Positions 35,204-46,337 of a stretch of 64,000 bases of DNA are shown piece by piece. The DNA comes from Planctomycetota bacterium (GTDB taxonomy: Bacteria > Planctomycetota > UBA1135 > UBA2386), in assembly GCA_020638655.1 (NCBI GenBank), contig JACKIC010000007.1, positions 1 through 64,000 of the forward strand. Reading direction: 5' to 3'. The notes below the pieces were generated by a model that saw only the letters and a list, made by a program, of their open reading frames with translations, was not told the DNA's origin and made no database searches. Each line of letters begins with the position of its first letter. The first letter of the stretch is position 1. A program made the position numbers and the translations under genes.

Positions 35204-37135
35204 ATGAAACACATTTCCATCCTCCTCTCGACCCTCGTCGCGACGTCCGCCACTGCCGTCGCCCAGACCCTGCCGTTGTCGTCGACGCTGCCGCGCGGCG
35301 AGACGCGTCTGACCGACAACTACATCGACGTCAACACGCACGGCTGGGGCACCTGGCGCCACGCCGCGCCGATGCAGCGCCTGCCCGCCGGCCCTGCCGG
35401 CACCGTGCCGACCGCGCAGGTCTGCTACGTCTCCTACATGGACAGCGACCTGCAGGGCAACACGCTGCTGCAGTTCCGCCGCTCGATCAACGGCGGCTAC
35501 ACCTGGGGCGCGGCGCAGACCGTCTACACGCTCGCGGCCGGTGAGCTGCTGAGCTCGCCCGAGACCCGCCTCGTCGCCTTCGGCCACGAGGTCTACCTGG
35601 TCTGGGCCTCGAATGCGCACAACCTCAGCAACGGCGCCGCGCAGGGCGTCTGGGCGATCGGCTCGGCCGACCAGGGGCAGAACTGGACCGCGCCGGCGCT
35701 GCTGTCGACGGGCGTGCTCTCCAACCTCTACGACGTCGACGAGGTCAACGCCGCGGTGTCGCAGCTCGGCTCGGGCGGCATGGGCTTCCTCAACGTCGTC
35801 TACGAGGCCGACTACGCCACCCCGGCGTCGGGCCTCGAGGACATCTACTACGTGCAGGCGCAGATCACCGGCAACAGCCTGGTGATCACCAACCCCGAGA
35901 CGCGCCTCAACCACGCGTTCGCGATGGCGACCGCCGACGTCAACTTCACCGACATCGTCGCGCAGGGCCCGGTGATCCACGTCTGCTACACGCAGAAGCG
36001 CGTCACCGAGTACGACTACTTCTCGATCACTTCGCGCGCCAACGGTGCCGACTTCGGCACCTCGATCGAATACCAGCACACCGCGTTCCCGACGGTGCTG
36101 TCGTGGGCCGCGCCGCGCCGCCCGCACGGCGCGATCGACCTGCCCAACGTCTACACGTTCATGGAACACGCCATCAACGGCAAGGACGACGTGTGGATGG
36201 ACTGGTCGACCGACCTCGGCGTGTCGTGGGCCGTCACCGGCGTCGCCATCAACACGGCCACGCTGGGCAGCCTCGGCGACATCGACGACTTCTTCGTGGT
36301 CGCGCGCGACGGCCGCGTCGCCGTCGCCTACGTCGACGACCGCCTCAACGGCACCAACAACAACGACAACAACCAGGCGATCGTCTCGGTCAGCTACAAC
36401 GCCGGCACCGACTTCCAGCTGGGCACCCACGTCGAGGTGCCGCTGAGCCAGCGCGACCCCAACCCGATCTACGCCATCGAGATGACCGGTGACCTGATCG
36501 CCGTGCTCTACGAGATCAACTGCGGCGGCGCCGAGGACTTCGCCGTGTCGCTGAGCGCCGACGGCGGCCACACCTTCTCGCACTACGACGTGACCTCGTT
36601 CGGCGCCTGCGGCATCCGCGCCAGCAACTGCGACGTCGACGACCCGCGCTTCGCGATGACGCTCAACGGCGACGTCGTGATGACCTGGATCGACGACCGC
36701 AACTTCACGGGCGGCGGCCTGGGCAACAGCAGCAACCACGTGTGGACGACCGGCATCCACTACCCCGAGCTGATCGACAACACGGCCAGCAACCAGGGCC
36801 TGCTCTACCAGAACGACTCGCCCGCCGAAGCCGGCGACCTCGTGCTGGTGATGCTGTCGGGCACGGGCACGGCACAGCCGACCGCGCTGACGAACCTCGG
36901 CTTCAGCATGAACTTCACGTTCGACTTCTGGACCACGGCGACGATCGGCGGCGGTCTGGCGCTGCCCCCGGGCCCGCCGAACCTCAACCTCGACCTGCTC
37001 ACCGCGCAGGGCAACGTCAACTTCCCGTCGATCCCGAACGTGAGCCAGCTGCTCGGCCTGCCCTTCTGGGCGGCGGCGCTGACCATCAACCCGGTCACGG
37101 GCTTCCAGAAGTTCACCGACCCGATCCGGCTGTGA
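35204..37135 (+). CDS. secreted sialidase-like (BNR beta-propeller) protein
   Basis: This 643-residue exported protein starts with a Sec signal peptide (ISILLSTLVATSATAVA, cleavage before Gln). The bulk (about 40-525) consists of repeating beta strands with BNR/Asp-box-like turns (RSINGGYTWG, SADQGQNWTAP, STDLGVSWAV, SADGGHTFSHYD), the pattern of a six-bladed sialidase-type propeller. I cannot see the full sialidase Arg triad, so binding rather than catalysis is possible. A separate C-terminal domain (about 530-643) ends GFQKFTDPIRL. The original frame extends nine codons upstream, but the signal peptide sets the start. A strong hairpin follows the stop. Confidence 0.7.
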   Translation: MKHISILLSTLVATSATAVAQTLPLSSTLPRGETRLTDNYIDVNTHGWGTWRHAAPMQRLPAGPAGTVPTAQVCYVSYMDSDLQGNTLLQFRRSINGGYTWGAAQTVYTLAAGELLSSPETRLVAFGHEVYLVWASNAHNLSNGAAQGVWAIGSADQGQNWTAPALLSTGVLSNLYDVDEVNAAVSQLGSGGMGFLNVVYEADYATPASGLEDIYYVQAQITGNSLVITNPETRLNHAFAMATADVNFTDIVAQGPVIHVCYTQKRVTEYDYFSITSRANGADFGTSIEYQHTAFPTVLSWAAPRRPHGAIDLPNVYTFMEHAINGKDDVWMDWSTDLGVSWAVTGVAINTATLGSLGDIDDFFVVARDGRVAVAYVDDRLNGTNNNDNNQAIVSVSYNAGTDFQLGTHVEVPLSQRDPNPIYAIEMTGDLIAVLYEINCGGAEDFAVSLSADGGHTFSHYDVTSFGACGIRASNCDVDDPRFAMTLNGDVVMTWIDDRNFTGGGLGNSSNHVWTTGIHYPELIDNTASNQGLLYQNDSPAEAGDLVLVMLSGTGTAQPTALTNLGFSMNFTFDFWTTATIGGGLALPPGPPNLNLDLLTAQGNVNFPSIPNVSQLLGLPFWAAALTINPVTGFQKFTDPIRL

Positions 37136-37144
37136 TCGGGTGAT

Positions 37145-37169
37145 GGCGCCCCGCACGTTGCGGGGCGCC
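37145..37169 (+). terminator. stem-loop after the sialidase-like gene
   Basis: GGCGCCCCGC (37145-37154) pairs perfectly with GCGGGGCGCC (37160-37169) around an ACGTT loop, 9 bases after the stop codon. No U tract follows. It sits between convergent genes and could serve both. Confidence 0.6.
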
Positions 37170-37209
37170 GCCGACTCACGGGGCGAGCCGACTCACTTCG
37201 CGAGTCGCC

Positions 37210-37812
37210 TCACTTGGTGTCGGCGAGCACCGCGAGCTTGGTGCGCAGCTCGTGCTTGCCCCACGCGATCGTGAAGCTGCCGTCGGCGAGGTCCTCGGCG
37301 TTGGCCTTGAGGGTCATCGTCATCTTGGTGACGCTCGTGTCGGCGACGTCCTTGTGCAGCTCCATCGGCGCGAGGATGTCGGGCTTCCAGTTCATCGTGC
37401 CCTGGTCGTCGAGCGGCCACGGCGCGGCGCCCGCCTTGAGGGCCTTGGCCGCGTCGAGCAGCGCCAGGCTGAACTTGCCTTCCTTGTCGCACGACAGGCC
37501 GAGCAGGTAGGAGCCCTTGGGAACCTTGACGCCGCCGAACTCGACGTCGACCGAGGTGTTGAAGGTCGTCCACCAGTCCTTGCCCAGGCGCAGCAGCTTG
37601 CCCTTGAGCGAGTCCATCAACTCGTTGTGGGACTCCTTCCAGGTCGGCTGGCTGTAGTTGACGGCCATGCCGGCCATGATGCCCGGGCCGAACAGGATCT
37701 GGGACGAAGAGGCGCGTTCGCCGTTGCCGCCGAAGACCTGGACCTTCTGGGCGGTGGCGGGCAGGGCGAGGCAGAGCGCGGTGGCGAGAGAGGTGAGCAG
37801 CGGGAAACGCAT
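37210..37812 (-). CDS. secreted DUF2911 protein
   Basis: This 200-residue exported protein has a signal peptide (FPLLTSLATALCLALPATA, cleavage before Gln22) followed by a single DUF2911 domain. Typical features are the block VKVPKGSYLLGLSCDKEG (about 118-135), where the family has VPAGxYxL, and a C-terminal TMTLKANAEDLADGSFTIAWGK strand pair. DUF2911 proteins are common in Bacteroidota and Planctomycetota and have no known reaction. AAGGAG lies 10 bases before the ATG. Confidence 0.78.
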   Translation of the reverse strand: MRFPLLTSLATALCLALPATAQKVQVFGGNGERASSSQILFGPGIMAGMAVNYSQPTWKESHNELMDSLKGKLLRLGKDWWTTFNTSVDVEFGGVKVPKGSYLLGLSCDKEGKFSLALLDAAKALKAGAAPWPLDDQGTMNWKPDILAPMELHKDVADTSVTKMTMTLKANAEDLADGSFTIAWGKHELRTKLAVLADTK

Positions 37813-37906
37813 CGTGGGAAGACTCCTTGCGTGTGGGGGAGCCGCGGCGAGCGCGGCGGAAGCCGCGAAGTTAAGTCGCGCCGTCCCGGTCTCAAGGGCG
37901 GCCTGC

Positions 37907-39160
37907 TCAGCCCAGCAGTTCGCGCAGCTGGGCCAGCACGTAGTCGACCTCCTCGACCGTGTTGTAGTGCAGCAGCCCCAGCCGCAGCACCCCGTCGGGT
38001 TCCAGGCCCAACGCTTCGCTGAGCGCCTGGGCATAACTGTTGCCTGCCCAGCACTGCACCTGCCGTGTAGCGAGCGCGCGGGCGAGCTCCTGGGGGCGGC
38101 GGCCGGTCGCGACCAGCGACACCGTTGGGCAGCGTTCGACCACGCGGGTCGGGTCGTCGACGCCGATCACGCGCACGCCGGTCTGCTCGGCCAGGCCGTT
38201 GAGCAGGTGCGCGGCGAGGTGGCGTTCGTGGGCCGCGATCGCGTCGAAGGCGACGAGCAGCTCGGCCCGACGGTCCGCCGGCTGGACCTGGGCGCATTCG
38301 CGGCCGAGGGCGGCGAGGTAGTCGACCGCGGCGAGCGTGCCGGCGATGCCCTCGAAGTTGGCGGTGCCGGTCTGCCACTTCTCGGCGCCGTGGTTCGCGG
38401 CGGGCCGCACCTTGTAGGTCTCGCTCTCCTCGAGCAGCGCGCGGCGACCCCAGAGGATGCCGACGTGCGGGCCGAAGAACTTGTAGGCCGAGCAGGCGAC
38501 GAAGTCGGCGCCCCAGTCGCGCACGTGCATCGCCAGGTGCGGCGCGAAGTGCACCGCGTCGACGAACGTCAGCGCGCCGTGTTGCGCGGCCAGTGCCGCG
38601 ATCTCAGCGACCGGATGGATCGTGCCGCTCAGGTTGCTGGCGGCGCCGACCGCGACGAGCCGCGTCTTGTCGCCGATCTTGCGGCGCGCGTCGTCGAGGT
38701 CGAGCGACGCGTCGGGGCGCACCGCGATGCGCCGCACGGTGCAGCCCGCGTCGCGCGCCGCGAGCACCCACGGCATCACGTTGGCGTCGTGGTCGCTGTC
38801 GGTGACCACGATCTCCTCACCGGGCCGCCAGCCGCGCGCCAGCGCGCGCGACAGGTGGAAGGTCAGCGTCGTCATGTTGGCGCCGAACACGACCTCTTCG
38901 GGATCGTCGGCGCCGAGCAGATCGGTCATCGCCGCGCGCGCCGCACCGGTGACCGCGTCGGTCTCCAGGCTGGTGGCGAAGTCGCCGCCGTGGTTGCCGT
39001 TGGCGTAGAGCAGGTAGTTGCCGATCGCGTCGGCGACGCTGCGCGGCACCTGGCTGCCGGCGGGGCCGTCGAAGAACACCGCGGTGCGGTCGCCGTCGCG
39101 GCGCAGCAGGCCGGGGAAGCGGCGGCGCACGGCCACCGGATCGAGTGGGCGATGGTGCAT
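37907..39160 (-). CDS. class V aminotransferase, cysteine desulfurase-like
   Basis: This 417-residue PLP enzyme belongs to the NifS/SufS-like group. The Schiff-base Lys227 sits in CSAYKFFGPHVG, preceded by the PLP-ring residues Asp201 and His204 (FVDAVHFAPH). DSDHDANVMPW (121-131) is the usual substrate-side segment. It matches the cysteine-desulfurase-like subfamily that lacks an accompanying scaffold gene, and no suf or isc partners are nearby, so sulfur transfer is not proven. The frame is open 39 codons further upstream, but the ATG at MHHRPLDPVAVR gives the usual N-terminus. Confidence 0.85.
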   Translation of the reverse strand: MHHRPLDPVAVRRRFPGLLRRDGDRTAVFFDGPAGSQVPRSVADAIGNYLLYANGNHGGDFATSLETDAVTGAARAAMTDLLGADDPEEVVFGANMTTLTFHLSRALARGWRPGEEIVVTDSDHDANVMPWVLAARDAGCTVRRIAVRPDASLDLDDARRKIGDKTRLVAVGAASNLSGTIHPVAEIAALAAQHGALTFVDAVHFAPHLAMHVRDWGADFVACSAYKFFGPHVGILWGRRALLEESETYKVRPAANHGAEKWQTGTANFEGIAGTLAAVDYLAALGRECAQVQPADRRAELLVAFDAIAAHERHLAAHLLNGLAEQTGVRVIGVDDPTRVVERCPTVSLVATGRRPQELARALATRQVQCWAGNSYAQALSEALGLEPDGVLRLGLLHYNTVEEVDYVLAQLRELLG

Positions 39161-39325
39161 GGCGAGCACGATAGGGGCGCGCGCCCGGTGCGGCGAGTGG
39201 TCGCGGCTACGCCCATTGCCCTGCGTCGCCTGCGCATTCATCGCCCGCGCCGCGGCAGCCGGGTGCCTTCGCGCCACCTAGACTGTGCCCTCGAAGTTCG
39301 AAGGTCACTGCAAAGGAGTTCGACC

Positions 39326-40249
39326 ATGGCCACGAAGAAGTGGTTCGTCCTGGTGGGCGCCGAGGAGATGGGCCCGCTCGGTCCGCGCGGTCTGCGGCAG
39401 ATGGTGCGCAAGGGAGAGATCGGCCCCGATACGTTGTTGCGACGCGAGGACCACGCCTGCGCGGTCGCCGCGGCGCAGGTCCGGGGGCTGCTGGCGACGG
39501 CGGCGCTCGAGCCGCATCGCTCCGTGCACGGGCACGCGCGGGCCAAGATCCACGGTCCGTTCACCGAGCTGCGGGTGATGGGCCGTTCGCTCGCCGCGGT
39601 GCTGGCGCTGTTCGCGGCGCTGGGGCTGCTCGGCGTCTACTTCGGCGTCGCGCAGTGGCGGCACGCCGAGACGGTGCTCGCCGGCGCGCCGATGCAGGTC
39701 GAGAGCGCCGACCCGGGGCTGTTCGGCATCGGCGTGTTCGCCGTGCTGTCCCTCGTTCTGGCGGGTGGGTTGTTCATCTGGTGGCTGTGGACTGCGAGCG
39801 TCAACCTGCCGCACCTGATCGCCGCGCACGTGCACTACGCGCCGTCGTGGGCGATCGCCGGCTGGTTCATGCCGTTCCTCAACCTGATCCGCCCGCTGGC
39901 CGTGGTCACGGAGATCGATCAGCTCAGCGCCGAGGCCGAGGCCGACGGCGACGCGTCCGTGCGCGCCAACCGGCCGCTGCTGCTGTCCTGGTGGACCGCC
40001 GCGGTGTTCGGAACGGTGCTGGCCTTGGTCTACCTGCTGCTCGGCAAGACCACGCCCGAAGGTCTGCGCATCGCCGCGCTCGCGCACTTCGCCGCGGGCC
40101 TGTTCACGATGATCGCCGGCGCGCTCGCCGCCTGGCTCGTGCTGCGCATCACCGACAACCAGGAACGCGCCCATGCGCGGCACCCGGACCCGGTGCCGCT
40201 GCATCGCGACCTGGGGGCGCGCCGCGGCCGCGCCGCGCAGACCGCGTAG
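39326..40249 (+). CDS. GYF_2-DUF4328 membrane protein
   Basis: This 307-residue protein has an N-terminal GYF_2 domain (about 5-45; KWFVLVGAEEMGPLGPRGL) that usually binds proline-rich peptides. A four-helix DUF4328 membrane domain (about 85-285) follows, with the signature WAIAGWFMPFLNLIRP. It is probably a cytoplasmic-membrane adaptor of unknown job. AAAGGAG lies 8 bases before the ATG, one of the clearest ribosome sites in the window. It diverges from the class V aminotransferase gene. Confidence 0.82.
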   Translation: MATKKWFVLVGAEEMGPLGPRGLRQMVRKGEIGPDTLLRREDHACAVAAAQVRGLLATAALEPHRSVHGHARAKIHGPFTELRVMGRSLAAVLALFAALGLLGVYFGVAQWRHAETVLAGAPMQVESADPGLFGIGVFAVLSLVLAGGLFIWWLWTASVNLPHLIAAHVHYAPSWAIAGWFMPFLNLIRPLAVVTEIDQLSAEAEADGDASVRANRPLLLSWWTAAVFGTVLALVYLLLGKTTPEGLRIAALAHFAAGLFTMIAGALAAWLVLRITDNQERAHARHPDPVPLHRDLGARRGRAAQTA

Positions 40250-40355
40250 TCCGGTCGTGTAGTCCCGGCACACGGCGCGACGCATGCGCTCGGCGATGGC
40301 CCTCGCCGCGCGCCGGCGCTACCCTGTTCGCCCCGCCAACCCTGGGACTGCACGA

Positions 40356-42350
40356 ATGGGCCTGTTCGATTTCATCAAGAAGAAGCCGGGTGAAGCCGGC
40401 GTTCCGACGCCGCCAGCCGGCGCCGTTCCCGCCGCCGATCCGACAACCGCGGGCGCCGAACCGTCGGGCGCGGCCAGCAGCGCGCCGCCGCAGTTCGTCG
40501 AGGTCCAGGACGGTTTCGGGCGCCGCATGCGGATGTCGCGCGAGGACTATCGCAAGAAGCACCTGCCCGAACTGCTCAAGCAGCACGGCAGCGACGCCGA
40601 GCGCCTGACCGCGGTGATCCTGCAGGGCCTGCGCGACGGCTTCGCCGAGGACCTGGTCGCCGCCGCCAACCGCCTGACGATCGTCGACAAGGAACCCGAG
40701 CGGGCGCTGTCGGTGCTCGCGGTGGTGCAGCGCGACGCGGGTGATCTCGACGGTTCGGCGGCGACGCTTCAGGAGCTGTTGGCGAAGCGGCCGCAGTCGC
40801 CGGGCGCGCGCGTCGGCCTGGCGCTGCTCGCCGATCAGAGGGGCGACGCCGCGCGCGCCGAGGCGCTGCTGCGCGAAGCGCTCGCGATCGATCCCAACCA
40901 CGCCGACGCCGTGCACGGGCTGCTCGCGATCCGACACCGCACCGTCGGCGAAGCGGGATACCGCGCCGAACTCGAGGCGCTCGCGGCCCTCGGCGGCTGG
41001 CGCGGCAAGCTGTGGCTGGCGCGCTGGCTGCTGCAGAACGGCGAGGGTGCGACCGCGGCGCCGATCTACCGCGAGGTGCTCAGCGGCGAGGACGTCGAGT
41101 CCGACGCGCTGGTGATGGCCGGCGCCGATCTGGTGCAGGCGGGCCAGCACGAACTCGTGCAGGAGCTGGTCGTGCCGCGCTTCGTGCCCGGCCGCCATCA
41201 TCCGCACATCGGGCTCGCGATCCTGCATCACTACCTGCAGACGGAGCAACACGTGCCGGGCAGCGAGCTGCTGCACCAGATGTACCTGCACTACGGCCAC
41301 CTCGTCGCCGAGGCGCTGCACCCCTTCACCGCGGGCTTCGACCGCCAGCGCCTCGCGACGCTGCCGCCGCCCGCGCCGATGCCGGCGAGCCCGCGGCTGG
41401 GGCTGTATCGCTTCGACCGGCCGCTGTGGTGCGCGGGCCTCGCCGACCCGCTGTGGTTGTTGCCGCCCAAGACCAACGACGCCCGGCAGGTGCTGTGCTT
41501 CGCGCTCGCCGTCGAAGGCCAGCAGCAGCTGCCGGCCGGTCAGGAGGACGAGATCGGGCGCGTCACGCGCGCCGTGCCGCTGTTCCTCGCCGAGCACGTG
41601 TGGCTGTCGACGCCGCACCGCGGCACCGCCGGTCTGCTGATGGCCGAGCAGGGCGGCTGGGTCGTGCTCGGCAAGGTCTGGCCCGAAGAGCAGCTGGTCG
41701 CGCAGCTCTCGGCCGAGGAGAAGGAGCGCACCATCGCCGTCTCCGGCGTGCTGCGCATCGACGGCGACAAGCGCCGCATCGACCTGTGGGCCTACGACTG
41801 CAACACGCAGCAGCGCGTCGGTCACGCCGCCGCGGAGGGCGCGCCGGGCGAACTCGGCCGCATGCTGTTGCAGCTGCTCGCCGAGCTGTGGCCGGCGCTC
41901 GGCGGTCCCGCGGGGCACCAGCCGCCCGTCGGCAGCGAAGGTTCGTGGCAGGCCTATGCGGACGGCCTCGCCCAGCACGCGGCGCTGGTCGCGACGCAGG
42001 CCGGCGGCATGCCCAAGGAGCGCCTCTACGGCGAGCGCTACATCCTGCAGTGGCTGCAGAACACCGCGCTGCTCGAGCCGCGTTGGCAGCCGGGCTTCTG
42101 GCTGCTCGCCTCGGCGATGTGCGTGCTGCGCGGCCTCGGCTCGCCGGTGCCCAAGGAGTTCGCGCGCGCGGTCGCCGAGATCTTCCGTCAGTCGCCGCCG
42201 AACAGCGCCTTCGCGCGGCTCGGCGTGCTGCCGCTGCGCGCCGCCGGACTCGACGGGGTGTGGCAGGCGCGGCGCGCCGAGATCGTGCAGGCCAACAGCG
42301 GCGACGCCAACTTCACGGCGTGGCTGGCGCGCGCCGAGGCCGCCAGGTAG
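40356..42350 (+). CDS. TPR-containing cytoplasmic protein
   Basis: This 664-residue protein has no signal peptide. The N-terminus MGLFDFIKKKPG is followed by an Ala/Pro-rich linker (15-45). A helical TPR region (about 65-280) contains clear repeats such as AATLQELLAKRPQSPGARVGLALL and AEALLREALAIDPNHADAV. The C-terminal half (about 300-660) is mixed alpha/beta and contains EQGGWVVLGKVWPEEQ and VSGVLRIDGDKRRIDLWAYD; I do not recognise a family. No Shine-Dalgarno is visible. It converges with the aminopeptidase gene. Confidence 0.65.
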   Translation: MGLFDFIKKKPGEAGVPTPPAGAVPAADPTTAGAEPSGAASSAPPQFVEVQDGFGRRMRMSREDYRKKHLPELLKQHGSDAERLTAVILQGLRDGFAEDLVAAANRLTIVDKEPERALSVLAVVQRDAGDLDGSAATLQELLAKRPQSPGARVGLALLADQRGDAARAEALLREALAIDPNHADAVHGLLAIRHRTVGEAGYRAELEALAALGGWRGKLWLARWLLQNGEGATAAPIYREVLSGEDVESDALVMAGADLVQAGQHELVQELVVPRFVPGRHHPHIGLAILHHYLQTEQHVPGSELLHQMYLHYGHLVAEALHPFTAGFDRQRLATLPPPAPMPASPRLGLYRFDRPLWCAGLADPLWLLPPKTNDARQVLCFALAVEGQQQLPAGQEDEIGRVTRAVPLFLAEHVWLSTPHRGTAGLLMAEQGGWVVLGKVWPEEQLVAQLSAEEKERTIAVSGVLRIDGDKRRIDLWAYDCNTQQRVGHAAAEGAPGELGRMLLQLLAELWPALGGPAGHQPPVGSEGSWQAYADGLAQHAALVATQAGGMPKERLYGERYILQWLQNTALLEPRWQPGFWLLASAMCVLRGLGSPVPKEFARAVAEIFRQSPPNSAFARLGVLPLRAAGLDGVWQARRAEIVQANSGDANFTAWLARAEAAR

Positions 42351-42368
42351 GGGCGTCGGGCGCCGCGC

Positions 42369-43922
<1,554 letters not shown>

Positions 43923-44014
43923 CGCCGCATCGTGGGGGGCGCGTGTGGTGCTGGCAACGCTGTGTCGTGTGTGGGTTCGCGGATTCCTGCGTCGTCATGC
44001 CCCTGCGGCGCGAC

Positions 44015-45070
44015 ATGGTCGGGGAGTCCTGCGTGTTACCGATTCGTTCTCACGATGCCCTGTTCCGCTTCGTCTTCGGCGAGCCGGCCACCGCCGCGGA
44101 CCTGTTGCGCCTCTGCCTGCCGCCGGCCATCGTCGCAGCGGTCGACTGGAACGTGTTGCGGGCCTTGCCGGGCAGCTTCGTCGACGAGGCCTTGCAGGAG
44201 CGGCAGGCAGACCTCCTGTTCGTGGCGCCGCTCGGTGAGACGGAGGTGTTGCTGCACCTGTTGGTCGAGCACAAGTCGAGCGATGACCATTTCGTCGCTC
44301 TGCAGACGGCGCGATACGCGGGGCGCGTCCTGGACCGCTGGTTGGACGAGAACCCAGGCGCCCGATGGCTGCCCCCGATCCTGCCTGTGGTCGTGCATCA
44401 TGGGGACCGCCCGATGCGGGCGCCGAGATCGCTGCGCGAGTTGGTCGACGTGCGGCGTGTGCCCGCTGCGGCGGCCCGTCTGCTGCGCAGCTTCCAGCCC
44501 CGACGCGGCTTCGTGCTGTTCGACCTCGCGGGGCGGACAGCGGCAGATCTGCGGGCCCTGTCGACCTCCGTGGTCACCCAGATCACCTTGCTCTTCCTGC
44601 AGCGGTTGCAGCGCGCGTCGCCCGGTGCCGCGATCGACGCGCTGCTGCAGTGGCGGGACCTCATCGCGCGCCTGCTCGACCAGGCGCGGGGACAAGAGGT
44701 CTTCCTGGCGCTATTCTCGTGGCTGCTCGCCGGCATGCCGCAGGTGGGTGCCGAGGTGAGACGCGTGGTGGACGAGATCGACGACAGCCGGGTCAGGGAG
44801 ACGATGAAGAGCGCACTCGACGAACTCTTGGAAGAAGGACGGCAGGTCGGCATGCAACAAGGCATGCAACAGGGCCTGCAACAAGGCATGCAGGAGGGCA
44901 TCCTGGCGGGCCGAAGAGCGGCGTTGCTCGACCTGCTGCGGGTGCGTTTCGGCGAGGTGCCCTCGGAGATCCACTCGCGAGTCACCGCGGCCGATGCACC
45001 GCGGCTTGCCGCGTGGCAGCGTCGCGCGATCGAGGCTTCGGCGCTGGCAGAAGTGTTCGACATCGGCTAG
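44015..45070 (+). CDS. Rpn-family (PD-(D/E)XK-like) nuclease / transposase-related protein
   Basis: This 351-residue protein belongs to the recombination-promoting nuclease family once annotated as transposase_31. It starts with SHDALFRFVFGEPATAADLLR, followed by the acidic active-site segment RQADLLFV and the HLLVEHKS strand carrying Glu and Lys (about 60-85). A helical middle leads to a glutamine/glycine/methionine repeat (MQQGMQQGLQQGMQEG, about 264-290) typical of the family tail. Rpn proteins cut DNA without sequence specificity. An ATG at 43997 is an alternative start. It may be a passenger gene acquired by transfer. The MFS gene follows within 12 bases. Confidence 0.82.
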   Translation: MVGESCVLPIRSHDALFRFVFGEPATAADLLRLCLPPAIVAAVDWNVLRALPGSFVDEALQERQADLLFVAPLGETEVLLHLLVEHKSSDDHFVALQTARYAGRVLDRWLDENPGARWLPPILPVVVHHGDRPMRAPRSLRELVDVRRVPAAAARLLRSFQPRRGFVLFDLAGRTAADLRALSTSVVTQITLLFLQRLQRASPGAAIDALLQWRDLIARLLDQARGQEVFLALFSWLLAGMPQVGAEVRRVVDEIDDSRVRETMKSALDELLEEGRQVGMQQGMQQGLQQGMQEGILAGRRAALLDLLRVRFGEVPSEIHSRVTAADAPRLAAWQRRAIEASALAEVFDIG

Positions 45071-45082
45071 TTGCCAAGGCGG

Positions 45083-46252
45083 ATGTCCCGCCGCCCACGC
45101 CTCCCCGGCACCGTCTACGCGCTCGGCTTCGTCTCGTTCTGCACCGATCTGGGCAGCGAGATGATCGTGCCGCTGCTGCCGGCGCTGTTCGCCTCGCTCG
45201 GCGCGGGCATGTTGCAGCTCGGGTTGCTGCAGGGCATCAGCGACCTGCTCGTGGCCTTCCTGCGCATCGCCAGCGGTTGGTTGTCCGACCGCCAGCAGCG
45301 CCGCGTGCCGTGGTTGTTGTTCGGCTACGGCCTGTCGACGCTGATGCGGCCGCTGTTCGCGCTGGTGCAGGGGCCGTGGCAGGCGCTGGCGGTGCGCGCC
45401 GCGGACCGCGTCGGCAAGGGGCTGCGCTCGGCGCCGCGCGACGCGTTGATCGCCGACGTCGTCGAACCCGCGCAGCGCGGCCGGGCGTTCGGGGTGCAGC
45501 GCGCCCTCGACCACGCTGGCGCGATGTGCGGCGCGCTGTTGGCCAGCCTGCTCGTGTACCTGGGCATGCAGGTCCGCACCGTGTTCGCGTGGTCGCTGCT
45601 GCCGGGGCTCGGCGCGGTGCTGTTGATCGCGCTGGCGGTGCGCGAACCGGCGCCGCGGCAGCGGCCGGTCGAAGCGGGGCCGGCGCCGGGCTCGACGCGT
45701 CAGCTCACGCCGTTCCTGCTGGTCGTGGGGCTGGCCGCGGTCGCCAGCGTGATCGACCTGTTCGTGATCGCGCGGGCCCTCGAGCTCGGCGCGGCGCCGG
45801 CGGCGCTGCCGCTGCTGTGGGCGCTGCTGCACCTGGTGCGCTCGACCTTCGCGGCGCCGCTCGGCGCGCTGTCCGATCGGTGGGGGCGGCGCGCGGTGAT
45901 CGGCGTCGGGCTGCTCGGGCAGGTCCTGGTGCTGGTCGGCTTCGCGCTCACCGACTCGTTGCCGATCGTCTGGCTGCTCGGCGCGGTGCTCGGCCTGCAC
46001 GCGGCGTTCACCGAAGGCGCCGAACGCGGCTTCGTCGCCGATCTGGTCGGCAGCAAGGTGCGCGGTCGTGGGTTCGGCGCCTACTACTGCGTGCACGGCC
46101 TGGCGTCGTTCGGCGGCGCGGCGCTGGTCGGCTGGTCGTGGGACCGCTTCGGCGCGGGCGCCGGGTTCGCAGTCGCCGCTGCCGCGACCGGGCTCGCGGG
46201 GCTGGTGCTGCTGCTGTTCGTGCGGGGGCCCGTGCGCGCGGCGATTCGCTGA
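45083..46252 (+). CDS. MFS transporter
   Basis: This 389-residue inner-membrane transporter has twelve predicted hydrophobic helices. The loop between helices 2 and 3 reads SGWLSDRQQRRVPW, a good match to the major-facilitator motif A (GxLaDrxGrrxxl), and a second copy appears as LGALSDRWGRRAVIG in the C-terminal half. The substrate is unknown; the NVxxD-type signature of sugar porters is absent. The start at ATG 45083 is preferred because AAGG lies just upstream; a TTG at 45071 is possible. It may be cotranscribed with the Rpn-family gene. Confidence 0.85.
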   Translation: MSRRPRLPGTVYALGFVSFCTDLGSEMIVPLLPALFASLGAGMLQLGLLQGISDLLVAFLRIASGWLSDRQQRRVPWLLFGYGLSTLMRPLFALVQGPWQALAVRAADRVGKGLRSAPRDALIADVVEPAQRGRAFGVQRALDHAGAMCGALLASLLVYLGMQVRTVFAWSLLPGLGAVLLIALAVREPAPRQRPVEAGPAPGSTRQLTPFLLVVGLAAVASVIDLFVIARALELGAAPAALPLLWALLHLVRSTFAAPLGALSDRWGRRAVIGVGLLGQVLVLVGFALTDSLPIVWLLGAVLGLHAAFTEGAERGFVADLVGSKVRGRGFGAYYCVHGLASFGGAALVGWSWDRFGAGAGFAVAAAATGLAGLVLLLFVRGPVRAAIR

Positions 46253-46337
46253 GAATCGGCGAGCCGGTGTTCATCCGCGCCCGGTCGCGTCCGTAGCATG
46301 CCGCCCCGACCCGATCCGGACCCCGACGAACGAACCC

